A stretch of 64,000 bases of DNA, taken from assembly GCA_002270565.1 (NCBI GenBank), contig NQMI01000012.1, positions 546,411-610,410 on the forward strand, read 5' to 3'. The notes beneath the pieces were generated by a model that worked only from the letters and a program-made list of their open reading frames with translations, was not told the DNA's origin and made no database searches. Position numbers and translations under genes: made by a program. This DNA is from Stenocarpella maydis. Lineage: Eukaryota; Ascomycota; Sordariomycetes; Diaporthales; Diaporthaceae. Of the stretch, positions 45,901 to 57,675 are shown one piece after another (position 1 is the stretch's first letter; each line of letters begins with the position of its first letter).

Positions 45901-48329
45901 CAGTGAGCTGTACTACATAGATACCACCTAGGCCGGTATATACTGCGTACGTATCTGTGTATGTGCCGAGGTGCCGATCACCGGTGATGTATCTACCCAC
46001 GTACCCACGGACGTGCAGTACTAATACGTAGTAGGAAGGGGTTGGCGCCTGCTCTTGTGCAGGTTGGGGAATTAGGTTTTTTTGCTGGTGGGGCGTGCCC
46101 AAAAGATGCTCGATGCATCGGCCCACCCGCGGCTGTTGGAAGTTACCGAGCATTTGGTAAGGGCAACCAACCCAGGCGGCCCCTTGGCCCATTGCTGCTG
46201 TCTGCGCACAGCCCATGCCATCTACAGACGACACTAGTCCGTGCAATGAATAGTATTGTACGCGACTACTTGGCATATCGTGGAGGCTTGGGGGTTTGCC
46301 AATTTCGATTCCAGTCCCGGATGTAGTATCTCTCTCTACATTATACTAGACTAGTGCACTGCACTGCACTGCATCTGTCTCTGCCTCAGTACCCCCAACC
46401 CCGCTTGTTCTCCACCTGTTCAGGTCAGCCTGGTCAACTGGTGGATCTCAAGAGATAACAGAGCACAGAGGGTACAGAGGGCACAGCGAGCACACTCTCC
46501 GGGTGATGATACGGCCACCTGTATCGGCACGGCCAAGCGAACGAATCCTTCGACGCCAATCGGCCCCTTGACTACGCGAATGCCTGCATGCCAGAGATTC
46601 GATTTACACGCGGGCCCGGTCTGCCCCAGGTCCACTGCAGGTTGTACCTAATAACGCAGAAGCACTTGTACTCGGCTAGTTCTTAATATACTTCACACAC
46701 ATCCATCCACACGTCTGGCCGTCGAAACATTAGTGTAGGCAACCTGGGCAGTGCCAGCAAGCGACCCTGGCCAGCAATTCGCCAGGCAAGAGGCTCAGTC
46801 TACATGCATGCATAGACTACATGCAGCCTAACTAGATGCACTGCACAGCAGACAAGAAGAAAACGGAAGCGGACCTCGCCGCGTGTTGGGTGACAAGAGT
46901 CGACGGACAACTTGGCAGCCTGGCCATGATTGGCGGCTTTGGCGATGCGCACCTAGGTAGCCTGTCCAATCCCGCCCTGAGGTGAGATACAATCAAGGGT
47001 TCAGAATACCTCGACGAGGTGGTTAGCCAGAGACACTACGGAAAGACAATATGTAGATCCCCAGCTGACAGTCCCACCTTGGCACCACCGTGCCGGAATA
47101 ATGTACACCATCATGTCCTGCTTATGCCCTGGCCTATCGCATGGGGATGTGGGCAACCAACACCGTACACCATCTACATAGTACTGTGCCACTTGTGCGC
47201 AGCAGGAACAACAGATGGCCACTTGGACAGAAACAAAGAAGAAAATACCAAGACGACCGGCTCCACCACTCTTATACGGAGTACATACACACACGCGCGC
47301 GCGCACATAGGGCCTGTGGAGACCTCGTCAGTGCGCACAGTAGTCCGCAGCCTGCATGTTCCAACGTTGGATGAACTCGCGTGAGTGTGGTATTATTAGT
47401 CCTTCCTCTCCCTGGATACCACAAGGTGCCACCCCATGTCACCATTGCTCCGGGCCAGGACCAGGCCCTGAGGTTGACCTGGCCCAGCCCAGCCCTGCCC
47501 TGCCGTGGACCCCTTTCGATCCTTTCTTGCCTCGATTCGATCGTCTAATTCCTACCTACCTATCTGCCTCCTATACGTACTCTCTCTACTCTTTCCGCTC
47601 TGCCCTGCTCCTGCCGTCCATCCTACCCACCCCCCTTCATTCTCACCTCTCAAATCTCCAGCGATAAGCCTGGCAGCGAAGACTTTACACTACTTTCTTC
47701 TTAAGCACCCGCTCCGCCGGGAAACCGAAGGTTGACTGGATTTCCACGAGCTGGGGTCCAAACTCGTCCAAGAACCACCAACTCGACTTCGCGCTCGACC
47801 TTGCTGGATGAACCACGACTGACTCATCCCCGACCCGCAGCATGCGATTCGATCTACCGGCCTCTACATGCTGTCGTTGCTATAGATCGCACTCCATGTT
47901 TCCAGACCTCTCCACCACCCGGCCCAGGAGAAGAATATTGCACCGGCAGCAGTTTGCCCGCAGCAGCCATACCCACAAGTCTGGTCGTTATCCGTCGTCC
48001 CGGTACACGCAGACCAGACCAGGCCCCACGTCATAACGCCAGCCTTCCCACAGCACACCACTCGACCCCCGAGTCCTGGTGGACATTGCTATTGTTCCAA
48101 CCCGCGCCAACAAAGGCCCTTGTCGCAAAGCTGCACTCGACAGCGACAGCCGCCTTTTCTTTCGTCTCATATGTCAACAATCGACCCCGAACAATTTCTG
48201 CCCAAAATACACTCGAGAATTGGGCCACATCCGAAGCGGATCCCGTCCCCCCGCTCGTCCCTCTGCGGAGGTTGACGGGCGTGGCAGGCCACCTCGCCCT
48301 CACACCCTCGCTCCGAGTGCCGCCGCAAC
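42993..48329. other. 5.3-kb gene-poor interval
   Basis: Frames on both strands (minus 44228-44810, minus 44983-45648, minus 45710-46276 and others) lack domains, consistent codon usage and splice support. It contains GTACTCCGTA (43932-43941), TACGGAGTA (47275-47283), an A-run after 43559, short TGCAC iterations near 46354, and a C/T-rich stretch at 47400-48300 that is probably the promoter and long leader of the rhodopsin-domain gene. That leader holds upstream ATGs, including a four-codon frame at 47805 and a 64-codon frame at 47842-48036. No RNA gene recognised. Confidence 0.45.
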
Positions 48330-50008
48330 ATGTCGCTCTACTCACAGGCTCCAGAGCCCCTTCCCTGGCATGATGTGAAGCCAACGGTGCTGGTGTGCTG
48401 GTGGACGACCCTCTTCGCCACCGTTGTTATCCTGCTGCGCGTCGCTGGCCGCTTCATCCGCTCCGAGATGCTATTTGCCGAGGACAAGATGGCGTTCTAC
48501 GCCCTGATTCCCATGTACGCACGCATGGGCTGCGTGCACGTCATCCTCGCATACGGCACCAACAATAACGACTTTTCCAACCTCGTCCTCACCCCCGACG
48601 AGATCCGCCGGAGGACCATCGGCAGTGGCCTGGTCCTCGCGAGCCGCATCTTTTATAGCGCGACGTAAGTCTCACTAACAGTGCCACAGACCCGTGGACC
48701 AGACGGCCGCGCGGGCGGGACTCGCTAGTGCTAACACGTGCTCGTCTGTGCAGGCTTTGGGTTCTGAAGAACACCATTCTAGAGTTCTTTAAGCGCCTCA
48801 CTGGTCTCACCTGGTCCCGTGCCTACTCGGTTGGTGTCGTCGCAATCCGCTGCGTGCTCGGCCTCACTTTTGTCGCCATCGTCATCAGCGACCTTGCCGA
48901 GTGCCAGCCCTTCGATCACTATTGGCAGGTGTTGCCCGACCCCGGGGGCCAGTGCCGCCAGGGATATGTGAACCTGCTCACTACCGGCGTGTGCAACATC
49001 CTCACGGACCTGCTGCTGGTACTGTTTCCGGTCCCGATCATCATCAACAGCTCCATGAGCGTCAAGCGCAAATTCCAGTTGGTTCTGCTCTTCAGCCTTA
49101 GCTTGGGTGTCGTCGCAGCAACATTCTTCCGGGTCACGCATGTCATCGGAGCCCACGGCAGCCAACAGTTGCGCTCGCTCCTGGCATCCGTCGAGCTCCT
49201 TATCGCTACCGGAGTAGCAAATGCGCTAGTGCTGGGGTCGTTTGTGAGGGACAGGGGCGTCAAGAAGCGCAAGTTCAGATACGACTCTGTGGCTGGCCAG
49301 TCCTACCACGGCACGGAAATTTCGAACAGGTCTAGGAGACCGGCGATTGCAGGTCGCGCCTGGGGTAGCGACGTGGACCTCGTCAGGGACGTGGGCTTTG
49401 GTGTCCGGCCCGAATTGAGAGGCCTGGAGGTAGACCCAGAGTTGGGAAGGCCGACGCCGGCAGGACCCGTGGCGCCGCATAAGACGTTCAACCTGCAGGA
49501 TTGGAACTTCCCCGAGCGATCTGCGGAAGCGAGGCGAGGCAGCTCGCTGCTGGCACCGGACCAGTTATCCGATGCGCCCAGCAGTAGCGGGCCGAGGCGC
49601 GTCTCATTCTTCGACGTTGGCGGACTACTCGACGACAGCCCATCCAGCCCTAGCACGGTTCGCAGGCAGAGCACAATGTCCAGCCGAGGTCCTTCATCAC
49701 CATACAAGCCGCAGTCCCCGCCGGCGATCGTACTATCTGCGAGCGCGGGCGGGTTTCGCAGGGGCTCACAAGCCCTACTGCAGGATATCGGGGGCCTCCT
49801 GCCCTTCAAGTCTAGCAAGGGACAGGATTTAGAACCCAGGGGCAAGGAAAGAGAAGGGTCCATATCTTCTGGCACTGAACTCCAAGACTTGTCACCGGCA
49901 GTCTCTCCTCGCACGACGATGCGCCCGGTTGACCCACCGCCGTATGAGAACCAAGGCCGACCCGGCAACTCGAATGATTTGGTGGATGCTGCTGGTCTGT
50001 TGAAATAA
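48330..50008 (+). CDS. Fungal rhodopsin-domain integral membrane protein
   Basis: Two exons, 48330-48664 and 48754-50008, summing to 1590 nt (529 aa). About seven TM helices fill residues 20-300. The helix-3/4 region reads LWVLKNTILEFFKRLTGLTWSRAY. The loop CQPFDHYWQVLPDPGGQC matches the conserved C..F..YW...P...C pattern of the fungal rhodopsin-like domain. TNILTDL-type text (GVCNILTDLLLVLFPVPII) and the RRKFQL-like SVKRKFQLVLLFSLS follow. The cytosolic tail of about 230 residues is Ser/Pro-rich with repeats such as SSSGPRRVSFFDVGGLLDD and GGFRRGSQALLQDIGGLLPF. No retinal Lys motif or CFEM domain is visible, so this is not a bacteriorhodopsin-like pump or a Pth11-type CFEM receptor. A signalling-receptor role is inference only. 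Confidence 0.85.
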
Positions 50009-52226
50009 CACCATGGCTTGGGCCACGTATTTCCAGCCACCCACGCTCCACAGATCGCGGGTATGCCAGTCACACATGCTTCATCCGGTCTTGGGAAGTG
50101 AACACCATCACGGGCAAGCCTAGCAAGCTATAACGACGATACGATATCAGAATTCCCTGAAGCAGTCGCATTGCATCAAGTTGCATCTACAGAACCGAAA
50201 TTTTAGAGGATATACCCATGATCAGGCTTGCCTCACTTCACAGTCGGGTAGCTCTCCCAAATCGAAATACCAAACACACAGAAGCGACCGGTTCTTGCAC
50301 AGGACGGGGTCCAAATTTTGGCAGGACAGTGACTGACCACGCACAGGCAGAGAGAGGCGGATAATTCTAACTTTCCTCTATTGTTGACATGTATTATACC
50401 CAGGCCACACAAACCACGTGTGCGCCATGCATTGGCTATTTGGCTGGGATATTGGGGTGGGTCTACTTTTGGATGGAGGGATTGTGCCCTCCTGTTGTGT
50501 TTGTTTCGCTTGGAGCTGGGGCGTTGGTTTTCTCTTTCTGCTTTTCCTTTCCTACTCTGCCTTCTCTCCGTTTTCTGTGCCTGGGTCATGATATAATGCG
50601 ACACGATACCTATTTGCTTAGATGGCGATTGCAAAATACCAACTACGGAAGCAGATCTCACAACAAGAGTGTGTTTTCTGCCGTACTTGGTGCCGCCGTG
50701 TGTGTGTGCGCGCGTTGCTCACCAACATGGAATACCGATCACCATCAACCAAGGGGCCGATGTCTGCCGCATCCGGGGGTCCCCTCAGCTGCCGTCGGTT
50801 CCTGTATATACCTACATATGGTGACTCTGCAGTGCTGCCCCTGCAAGGCGGGTTTTGGGTTACTTTGTTGCCAACCCCTTCCCTGCTTCCATGTTGTGTA
50901 CTCTTCTCACCCAAGCAAACCGCATTCCCTGATTCACGGGCTCCCCCCGGGGGATTTTCTGTTATCTCCTGACGACCCCGCACGCATCATCTTCTCCGAC
51001 CGCGTGCCTGCTCGGCCCGCCAACCGCCCGGCCGAACCTCGGGTGATTGGGCGATTGGGGGGAAGGGGGGATTTTAAGCTACCGGCCAGCCGGTGCGGTC
51101 GGTCTGTGAAGGCGCGGTGGGCTCCCCGAGGGAGGTGGTCTTTGGATTGGAACAAGGAAAGCCAGCATGTCGAGACGCTCAAGAGGCGTGGGTGGTGGTG
51201 CATCCATCCCGACCCCAGGAGGGCTTCATCGTATCGTTGCGTGTTGTCTGCAACACTGTGGGGGGCGGGGTGGACCCTCTTTTGACTGTTGGTGTGACAA
51301 GTCAAGTCCCACTTGGGGGGGGGGTTTAAAAAAAAAAGATCTATGGATCCGAGTGTACGGTAAAAGAGCAGTGGAGCTAGTGTAGCTTCCCTTTGCCCTC
51401 GCATACATAGGTACGGTGCCCTGGGCCATTGTAACTTTCTTGGTTGCGGCCGGCACAGTTGGCGAGAGTGCCGGACAGGCATTTGACAGCTTGTCCACAA
51501 GCAATGTGAGCTTATTCTAGATCGACATTAGGCCTCGCTCAAAGGAGGGTAAGAAAGGAGAGAGAACGGTCTCAATTTGGAATAGCATAAGTGCTGAGAG
51601 CAACCCCTGTTTGAGGCTGATAGTAGCGAAGTCAAATGGATCAAATCGTAATGCAAATATTTGGTTCCAACCTTGTGCTCGCCACGCCATAGCGCGGATC
51701 CTCCTCCTTTTGCGACAGGAGACCAGGCCGCCATATAAGACCATGCCCAGCCTCCTCTCGAAGTGGCCACCATCGCGTAAACTCGTGCCGATTGGGCGTA
51801 ACGTACGGCCCCTATTCAGAGACGTAGCTTGGCGCACACGTGACGACTACCATAGCTTCCACTGGTGAGAGAGCCGCCAACATATGGTGGTATCACCAGC
51901 TGAATAAATAAGGTCTATAGGTGACCTCATACGGTCCCGACGTGAATCCCTGCCACACAAATAGGCGCCTGAAAAAAAAAAAGGCACGACTGAGAAACTC
52001 CCTCAACGCCTTTTGAGATGCCCTTTCCTTTCCGCGTCGAGAAGAAACGCCCCTAAAGCCCCCCGTAGGCCTTGTGCGCGGTGCTGGCCCACCGTCTCCT
52101 CCCCACATGCAGGTCACAGAAACCACTGCTTCCGCACAACACCACTGCTCACCCCCTGTGCACAGCTGTTCATCCAAGCTGCCCCTCCCCCACTTCGCAG
52201 GGGAAAGCATGTTCATTCCTAGCTGC
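50009..52226. other. Intergenic between convergent genes, no gene supported
   Basis: About 2.2 kb. It includes homopolymer runs (G then T/A near 51314-51340, A near 51972) and several frames without domains. 3' flanks of the rhodopsin-domain gene and of RPB5 lie at its ends. Confidence 0.45.
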
Positions 52227-53163
52227 TCAGACGCACAGTCGGTAACTGGCGTACCGGCCTGCCGTCTCGCTCGACCGGATGATCTTGACGACCTGGCCCC
52301 TCCTCAGGCCGTAGTAGCGCGAGATGGGGTCCTTGAGCAGGATGCGCGGCAGCTGGGTCTCCTTCAGGCGGTACCTCTTAAGCAGCGCCGCCTTCTCCTC
52401 CTTGCTAAGGACGACGTGGGTGGGCACGAGGTCGTGGTGGGTGATGTTGACCAGCAGGTCCTCGAGCAGGAAGCACTCGATCTGGGTGTAGGCGCTGGTG
52501 GCGCCGATGGCCTTGCGGGCCTGCGGGGAGAGGGCGCCGACCGTGACCATGATGCCCGCGCGGAAGTTGCCCGCTGACACGGTCTGGACGAACTTCTTGA
52601 TCTCCTTGACGCCCATCTGGTTGTCGGCCATGAACTCGACGTAGATCTCGCCACATTCGGTCTCGGGGTTCGGGTTCGACGGCGTGGCCGGTGGTGTGTA
52701 TTTCCTGATCATGTCCTCGCTGGGGCGGGCGGAGAACTGGAGGCGTGGGCGGCTGGAAGGGTTCGCGGGGGCCTTGTTAGTATTGTTCTCTGTGGTCGCG
52801 CTGGGCACGCTGGGCGAGCAGGGGCGGCCTGGCTCACTTTACGCTACCATCGTGGTTGGTGTACTCGTCTTTGAACTTGTCGAGGGAGGGGTTGACTTCC
52901 TCGTCGGTGAGCTCATATCCCTACTCGCGCGACACCCGTTAGCATCCCGTCTCGACTGTCGCAATGATGCTTTGATCCACAGCCACAGGCGCATCAAGAG
53001 CCGACTGTGATCCGCGTGACGGAGCGCAAGCGCTCTGAATGCAAGGCAGTTCGTTGTCGCATACCCGGTCCTTGCACATCTGGTGCACTGTCTTCCACGC
53101 CCTCCAGAAACGGACTGCCTCCTTGAGGTTGGCCTCACGGTTGGTCTGATCGTTCTCATCCAT
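52227..53163 (-). CDS. RPB5: RNA polymerase I/II/III shared subunit RPB5 (RPABC1)
   Basis: Three exons: 53163-53065, 52920-52838 and 52752-52227, summing to 708 nt (235 aa). Exon 1 gives MDENDQTNREANLKEAVRFW and KTVHQMCKDR, the start of the N-terminal jaw domain; exon 2 continues GYELTDEEVNPSLDKFKDEY. I place intron 2 from GTGAGC (52837) to CTTCCAG (52753). It contains a perfect ACTAAC branch site and joins DGSVN to RPRLQFSARPSEDM. Reading through it would add an Asn/Thr/Pro-rich insert foreign to the family. The C-terminal assembly domain is complete: PTHVVLSKEEKAALLKRY, LPRILLKDPISRYYGLRRGQVVKI and the end SYRLCV. This conserved domain is shared with archaeal RpoH. Divergent from BFR1. Confidence 0.96.
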
Positions 53164-53727
53164 TATGCACAAGTGAAGGCCGCTGTACGGATGGGTTACA
53201 GAGGATAAAAGTCTGGAGGCTGGATGAGCAGGGGTTGGCGAACAAGACTGGCGAAGGGAAGAAAGGCAGTGAAGTTGAGCAGAAGTGGGTGTCGTGGATC
53301 TGATGCACCCTCACTGGCCTCAGCCTCGCTTGCAGACAAAAAAAATCCAGTCTTTTGCCAGCAGCTGTCAATGAGCTTCTTTCTGGTAGTATCGACTTGG
53401 GCCAGGTAAGCGGCAGGCAAGGGTCCAGGAGATGGGGTAGCCTGTCCGACCCCACATAAAATAGGCCGTGGTAGGGCCACTTTTGCCAATCAGTAACCCA
53501 GAAAGACCCCAGCTGGGAAAAAATGTCTAGGAACTCATTGGGGTCGAGAGGGAGCCTCACAAAACTGTGTCCATTTAAACCACTCTGCACACCACGCCAT
53601 CTCCTCAACACTTCCTGGTCCCTTCCCCAGGTCGGATTGCCCTCAATCGATAGCCTGTGTTCCTTCCTGGTATAGGACCTCTCTGCTCGGACTCTTGTCT
53701 CTGGTTTCGTCTCCCGGTCAATCTACC
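53164..53727. promoter_or_regulatory. Divergent promoter, RPB5 / BFR1
   Basis: The 564 bp between the two start codons must serve both genes. Contains T-rich and A-rich runs (for example AAAAAAA at 53336) and a pyrimidine-rich leader before the BFR1 ATG. Confidence 0.55.
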
Positions 53728-55476
53728 ATGGCTGACACTGCTGCTGCCCCTGCTCCGGCACCCGTCAGGCCCACCAGGCCTGATGAGGCACTGTACAAAG
53801 AGAGCCTCGCCAAGGCCGACAAGGAGCTTGAACAGGTCACGGCCCAATTAGTATGTCATATCGATCCTCATGAGCTTTCCTATCTGCCATGGCTCTGCTG
53901 CGCATGGCTCTGCCACGGAGAGCCACATTGCCCCAGCCCGCATGCCGCGACGTCCGGCATGCGGGAACCCGTACTGGCTCCTGCAACTGACCTCCCATAG
54001 AATGCCGTCAGGAAGAAGATCGATCTCATCTCCCAGAATCCGGACTCGCAAAACTCCACCGTCAAGCGCAGACGCGAGATTGAGGCCCAACTCAATGAGA
54101 TCAAATCAAAACAGGGCGCCGGCAAGAACTCACGCGAGGCAAAGACCAAGGAAATCGACCGCCTCAAGGCGCTGATCAAGGACCGTGAGCGTGAGCACGG
54201 ATGGATGGAGAAGCCATTTAAAGCTACCGTCGAGAAGCTTAACTTAGAGATACGCGACGAAAAACGCCCTCTCAAAGAGCGACTAGACGACGCCGTATCC
54301 CAGCTCCAAGCCAGGTACGCCTCGCAGACGCTGAGGCTTGCCGAGGAGAAGGAAGTTGTGTCGAAAATGGGACATCTCAGCAAAATGAAGGAACAATTGG
54401 TTGAGGAGCAGAAGGTCACCGACGGTCACCGGGCCAAGATCAACGAGTTAAAGGATAGTCTGAACGACCCAGAAGCCAAGGAACTCAGTGAGAAATTCAC
54501 CGAGCTGCAGAAGGAGCGGGAGGCCATCAGGGCCGAGGAGCGCGAGGCCTCCAAGGGGAAGGATGCTCTGTACGACGAACTCAGACGGCTGCAGAAAGAG
54601 GAGAGGCAGAAGAAATCGGACAAGTGGAAGGTCAACAACGAATACCGTCAGCAGCTGAACGCCTTCAAGGACTACGACCGCCAACAGAAGCAGAAGGCTT
54701 GGGAGCGGCAACAGGCCGAGCGGGATCGCATCGCGAAGGAACGCAAGCTGGAGCGTGCCCAGAAGATGCTCGCCGAGGCCAGCGACCCGGCATACCTGGA
54801 CGAGATCCGACGCGCCAACAGCCTGCTCCAGTACTACGACCCGTCGTTTGTCCCGGAGAAGGCCCCTCTTCAGCCCACCACCCACCTGCAGGCCCAGGCC
54901 GAACGTAAGGTTGATGCTTCTGACCTCAAGGGTGTCAAGGTCCTGAGCAAGAAGGACCGCGACGAGGAATTGTTCCCGGCCGCCCAGAAGAAGAAGGGCA
55001 AGAAGGGCAAGAAGACCAACGCCGCTGCATCCAAGTCTACTTTTAACTGCCCGCCCTCCGTCCTCGAGGACTGCTCCTACCTGGACATCGACCCCCCCAT
55101 GAGCGCCGATGATGTCCCTGCCGTTATTGAAAAGGTCAAGGCCAAGCTCGACCACTGGAAGGCTGACCAGGCGGCTCAGACCCAGAAGGTAAGTCACACT
55201 CAGTCTCTCTTCACCACACGGGGGGGGGGGTTTCCTGTTGTACTGACAATTATGTACCAGAACATCGAGAAGGCCAAGAAGGAAATCGAGAGGATCGAGG
55301 CGGAGGAGGCTAAGGAGAATAGTGGTAAGAAGTCATCTTCTGGAACGGCCACGCCTAACGGAAATGGCGCCGTCTCCAACGGACATAAGACCGACGACAA
55401 GGTTGATGATGTGGCCAAGGAGGTCGAGAATGCCTCCATTGAGGACAAGGGCGAGGAAGCCGTCGCCGCTGCATAA
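53728..55476 (+). CDS. BFR1: BFR1-like mRNP/polysome-associated coiled-coil protein
   Basis: Three exons: 53728-53850, 54001-55188 and 55261-55476, all phase 0, summing to 1527 nt (508 aa). After RPDEALYKESLAKADKELEQ comes a highly charged coiled coil to about residue 280, with the family landmarks VRKKIDLISQ, LKALIKDREREHGWMEKPFK and WKVNNEYRQQLNAFKDYDRQQ. ANSLLQYYDPSFVPEKAP, a Lys-rich KKKGKKGKKTN tract and a helical domain CPPSVLEDCSYLDIDPPMSADDVPAVIEKVKAKLDHW follow. The tail is acidic/Ser-rich. Yeast Bfr1 associates with polysomes and mRNPs at the ER and affects ploidy and secretion; the same role is inferred. Intron 1 contains a strong hairpin and intron 2 a ten-G run. Divergent from RPB5. 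Confidence 0.92.
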
Positions 55477-56798
55477 GCAGGCCCCCTCAAAATCAGAGGA
55501 AAAGGCCGGACACGTGCGGTTTCAGGCCGTACTCAAGTGGCTCGGATTACGCAGGGGAAAAAAAAGGAGTCAGCCTAAGCCGGACGGGTCCTAGGTCAAT
55601 TTGACCAGTTCTTTTGCTAGTTATCGAAACTCGGAAAACTTTGCAGGGCATAGCTAGCTGATTTGCATCACCGGACCGTGGGACGCTATTTCATTATTAA
55701 TACAGATCAGGAGCGTCTCCGTTGTCGTTTATGTATTGGTCTTGTACCTCTCCGTGCTATCGCGTGAAGGATTGGTCCACATGCCTAGAAGCCGCATACT
55801 GCTTTTCAAAAAGTTCGAATGGGACCTCACCACCTGATGAGACTGAAGCAACAGGGTCGGTGGTTCGCAACAAAAGCAGGCTTCGTAAAAGTTAACCAGG
55901 AACTGCAGCCCGCTAGAGCAAATCTTGGTAGATTTGAATGATTTTCTAGATATTTCCCTCAGGTGTTGAGCTTCATCGGTGTCAATGTCCCCCGCTCACT
56001 CAACGCTCCACCGGCCAGTAGCTAGCTGCACCATCGTCTTCTGCCCGATCGTCCCCAGCGGCACCCTCCCTTTATCTTGACCATCTTGACGCAATGCACG
56101 GACCTCACTCTCTCATGCACTTCGACGCGTATACCGGGCTGGTCTGGGCCATAGCGACCATGGCCAAGGGCGCTTCGATGGCGTGGTTGTCCCATTCCCA
56201 TTCTTGATGGCCGGACCGTAGGCCACGCAGGGGAGTCACCCGCAGCTCATACAAACTGCCCGCAAAACCCATGTGACATAATAGTTATCAATGAGGGAAA
56301 AAACATTGGCGTTGGATTGATTACTCCCGTCCATCCCAATCATAACGTTGCCATCAATCGATCGATGAGGACCACGATACTCGTTCGTCGTCAACAGAAG
56401 AAAGAAAGAGGAAAGAATAAAAAGGAAGAAGAAAAACCCAAAGTAATGGAAATAAAAAAAGGAAATAGTCCGTAGTCTGTTGGTATCTTCCGTCCCACCC
56501 TGGCCGGAATATGGATACGTGTGATCCTAATCAATGAAGAAGCATGTCTGAGCACCGTCTAGATGAGCACGTTCTCCCGCTATGCATGATGATAAATGTT
56601 GTTAGCCGTAGTCGAATCGAAGAAAAGAGAAAGAAAATGAAAAAAACCCTGGCGCGCCTCAGTGCCATGCAAGTGCTTCCGGAAGACCCCAAGCTTCCGT
56701 TCACAGCCTCATCGTCCGTGACCATGGGGTCGCATTAGTGGTGTGTCGCAGCTGTTTCTCGCTGACCGGGGGGGGGGCGGCGGCGGCATACAGCCCCG
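55477..56798. other. Intergenic between convergent genes, no gene
   Basis: 3' flanks of BFR1 and of the CxxC protein gene. Purine-rich runs at 56395-56465. The pair of opposite-strand frames at 56531-56738 has no domain content. Confidence 0.45.
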
Positions 56799-57675
56799 TC
56801 AGTAATACACCGGGCCGCCGCCGTAATGGCTCGGCGCGGGCCCGGGGCGGCCGTACGGCGCCGAATACCTCTGCTCTCTGCCCGGCGGCCCGGGTGTCCG
56901 CCGGTCCCGTGGTGGGGCCGCCAGCGGCGGCGGCGATCTCGTGCCCATGTCCATGCTCGGCCCCGAGGCCACGGTCGGCGCGAACCCCCCTGACCTCCGG
57001 CTGACCTTTCGGCTCCCGTGGAGGGCCGAGAGCGGCGGGTCTCGGACGGCCGGATCGTCGTCCGGCGGGAGTGTGAGTTCGACTGGGCTCGGCGTTAGCT
57101 CCCACCCAACTCGTAGCCCGGATTGCTCCCATCCAGACGGCAGGGACATACCAAGACTGTAGAAGTACTCCAAGACCTCGGGGTATCTCTGCACCGAAGC
57201 CTGCCAGTCCTCGTCGATGCCCCGCTTCAAGGCCGCCTGGGCCGCTGCGATCTCGTTGGGATGTGGCGGGACATGGTAAAAGCGGTACGCGTGATTGGTG
57301 ATCCGGTCCAGATAGGCAGTGTGAGCTTGTTTCCGCCGGTCGGCGAGCAACCGGAAGTACTCGAGGATGTAATCTTGAGCGTGGGCCTTGACCCATGCAC
57401 TACTCGAGGCCATGCGTCAGTCCACCCATATTCTACTCAGCCCTCCTGATCGGGATTGATTGTATCTAGTATCTTTGGGGGCTGCCGTACCGGATTTCAC
57501 CGTAAAGAGACTGCATCATACGAGCCTCGGCCTGCCGGAGGGCTGTTTCGAGGCCCTTTGCCTCGCAGTCGCAAGCAGCAGTTGCTGGGGCGTGACATAT
57601 TGCGCAGTCCGGATCCATCTTCACCAACTGGTGCGGTGGCCCTGGAGGAGGATAAACTTCCCTGACATGGTACAT
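56799..57675 (-). CDS. Conserved fungal protein with N-terminal Cys motif (possible Zn binding)
   Basis: Two exons, 57675-57491 and 57399-56799, summing to 786 nt (261 aa). If the inner ATG at 57618 is used the protein is 242 aa. The exon join yields GEIRAWVKAHAQDYIL. The donor is CG/gtacgg; the acceptor follows GACTGAC and ends GAGTAG. The N-terminus has MDPDCAICHAPATAACDC, five cysteines and a histidine that could hold one zinc (MYND- or RING-like in spacing but incomplete). The helical core ILEYFRLLADRRKQAHTAYL, then FYHVPPHPNEIAAAQAALKRG and DEDWQASVQRYPEVLEYFYSL, is strongly conserved in Pezizomycotina as far as I recall. The last 100 residues are Pro/Gly/Arg-rich and disordered, ending GGGPVYY. 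Function unknown. An ORF starting in the second exon alone would lose the Cys motif. Confidence 0.75.

Noticed and set aside
44228..46276. Several minus-strand frames of 150-220 codons
   Set aside because: No conserved domain, no splice context and composition like surrounding non-coding DNA.
47732..48373. Plus-strand frame of 213 codons overlapping the rhodopsin-domain start
   Set aside because: Begins at TTG, is Pro/Thr/Ser/Arg-rich as expected from C/T-rich leader DNA, and overlaps a well-supported start codon in another frame.
52753..52808. RPB5 starting at the GTG of the longest 3' frame, with an Asn/Thr/Pro-rich lead
   Set aside because: That segment contains an ACTAAC branch site and ends in CTTCCAG; splicing it out joins conserved RPB5 sequence in frame.
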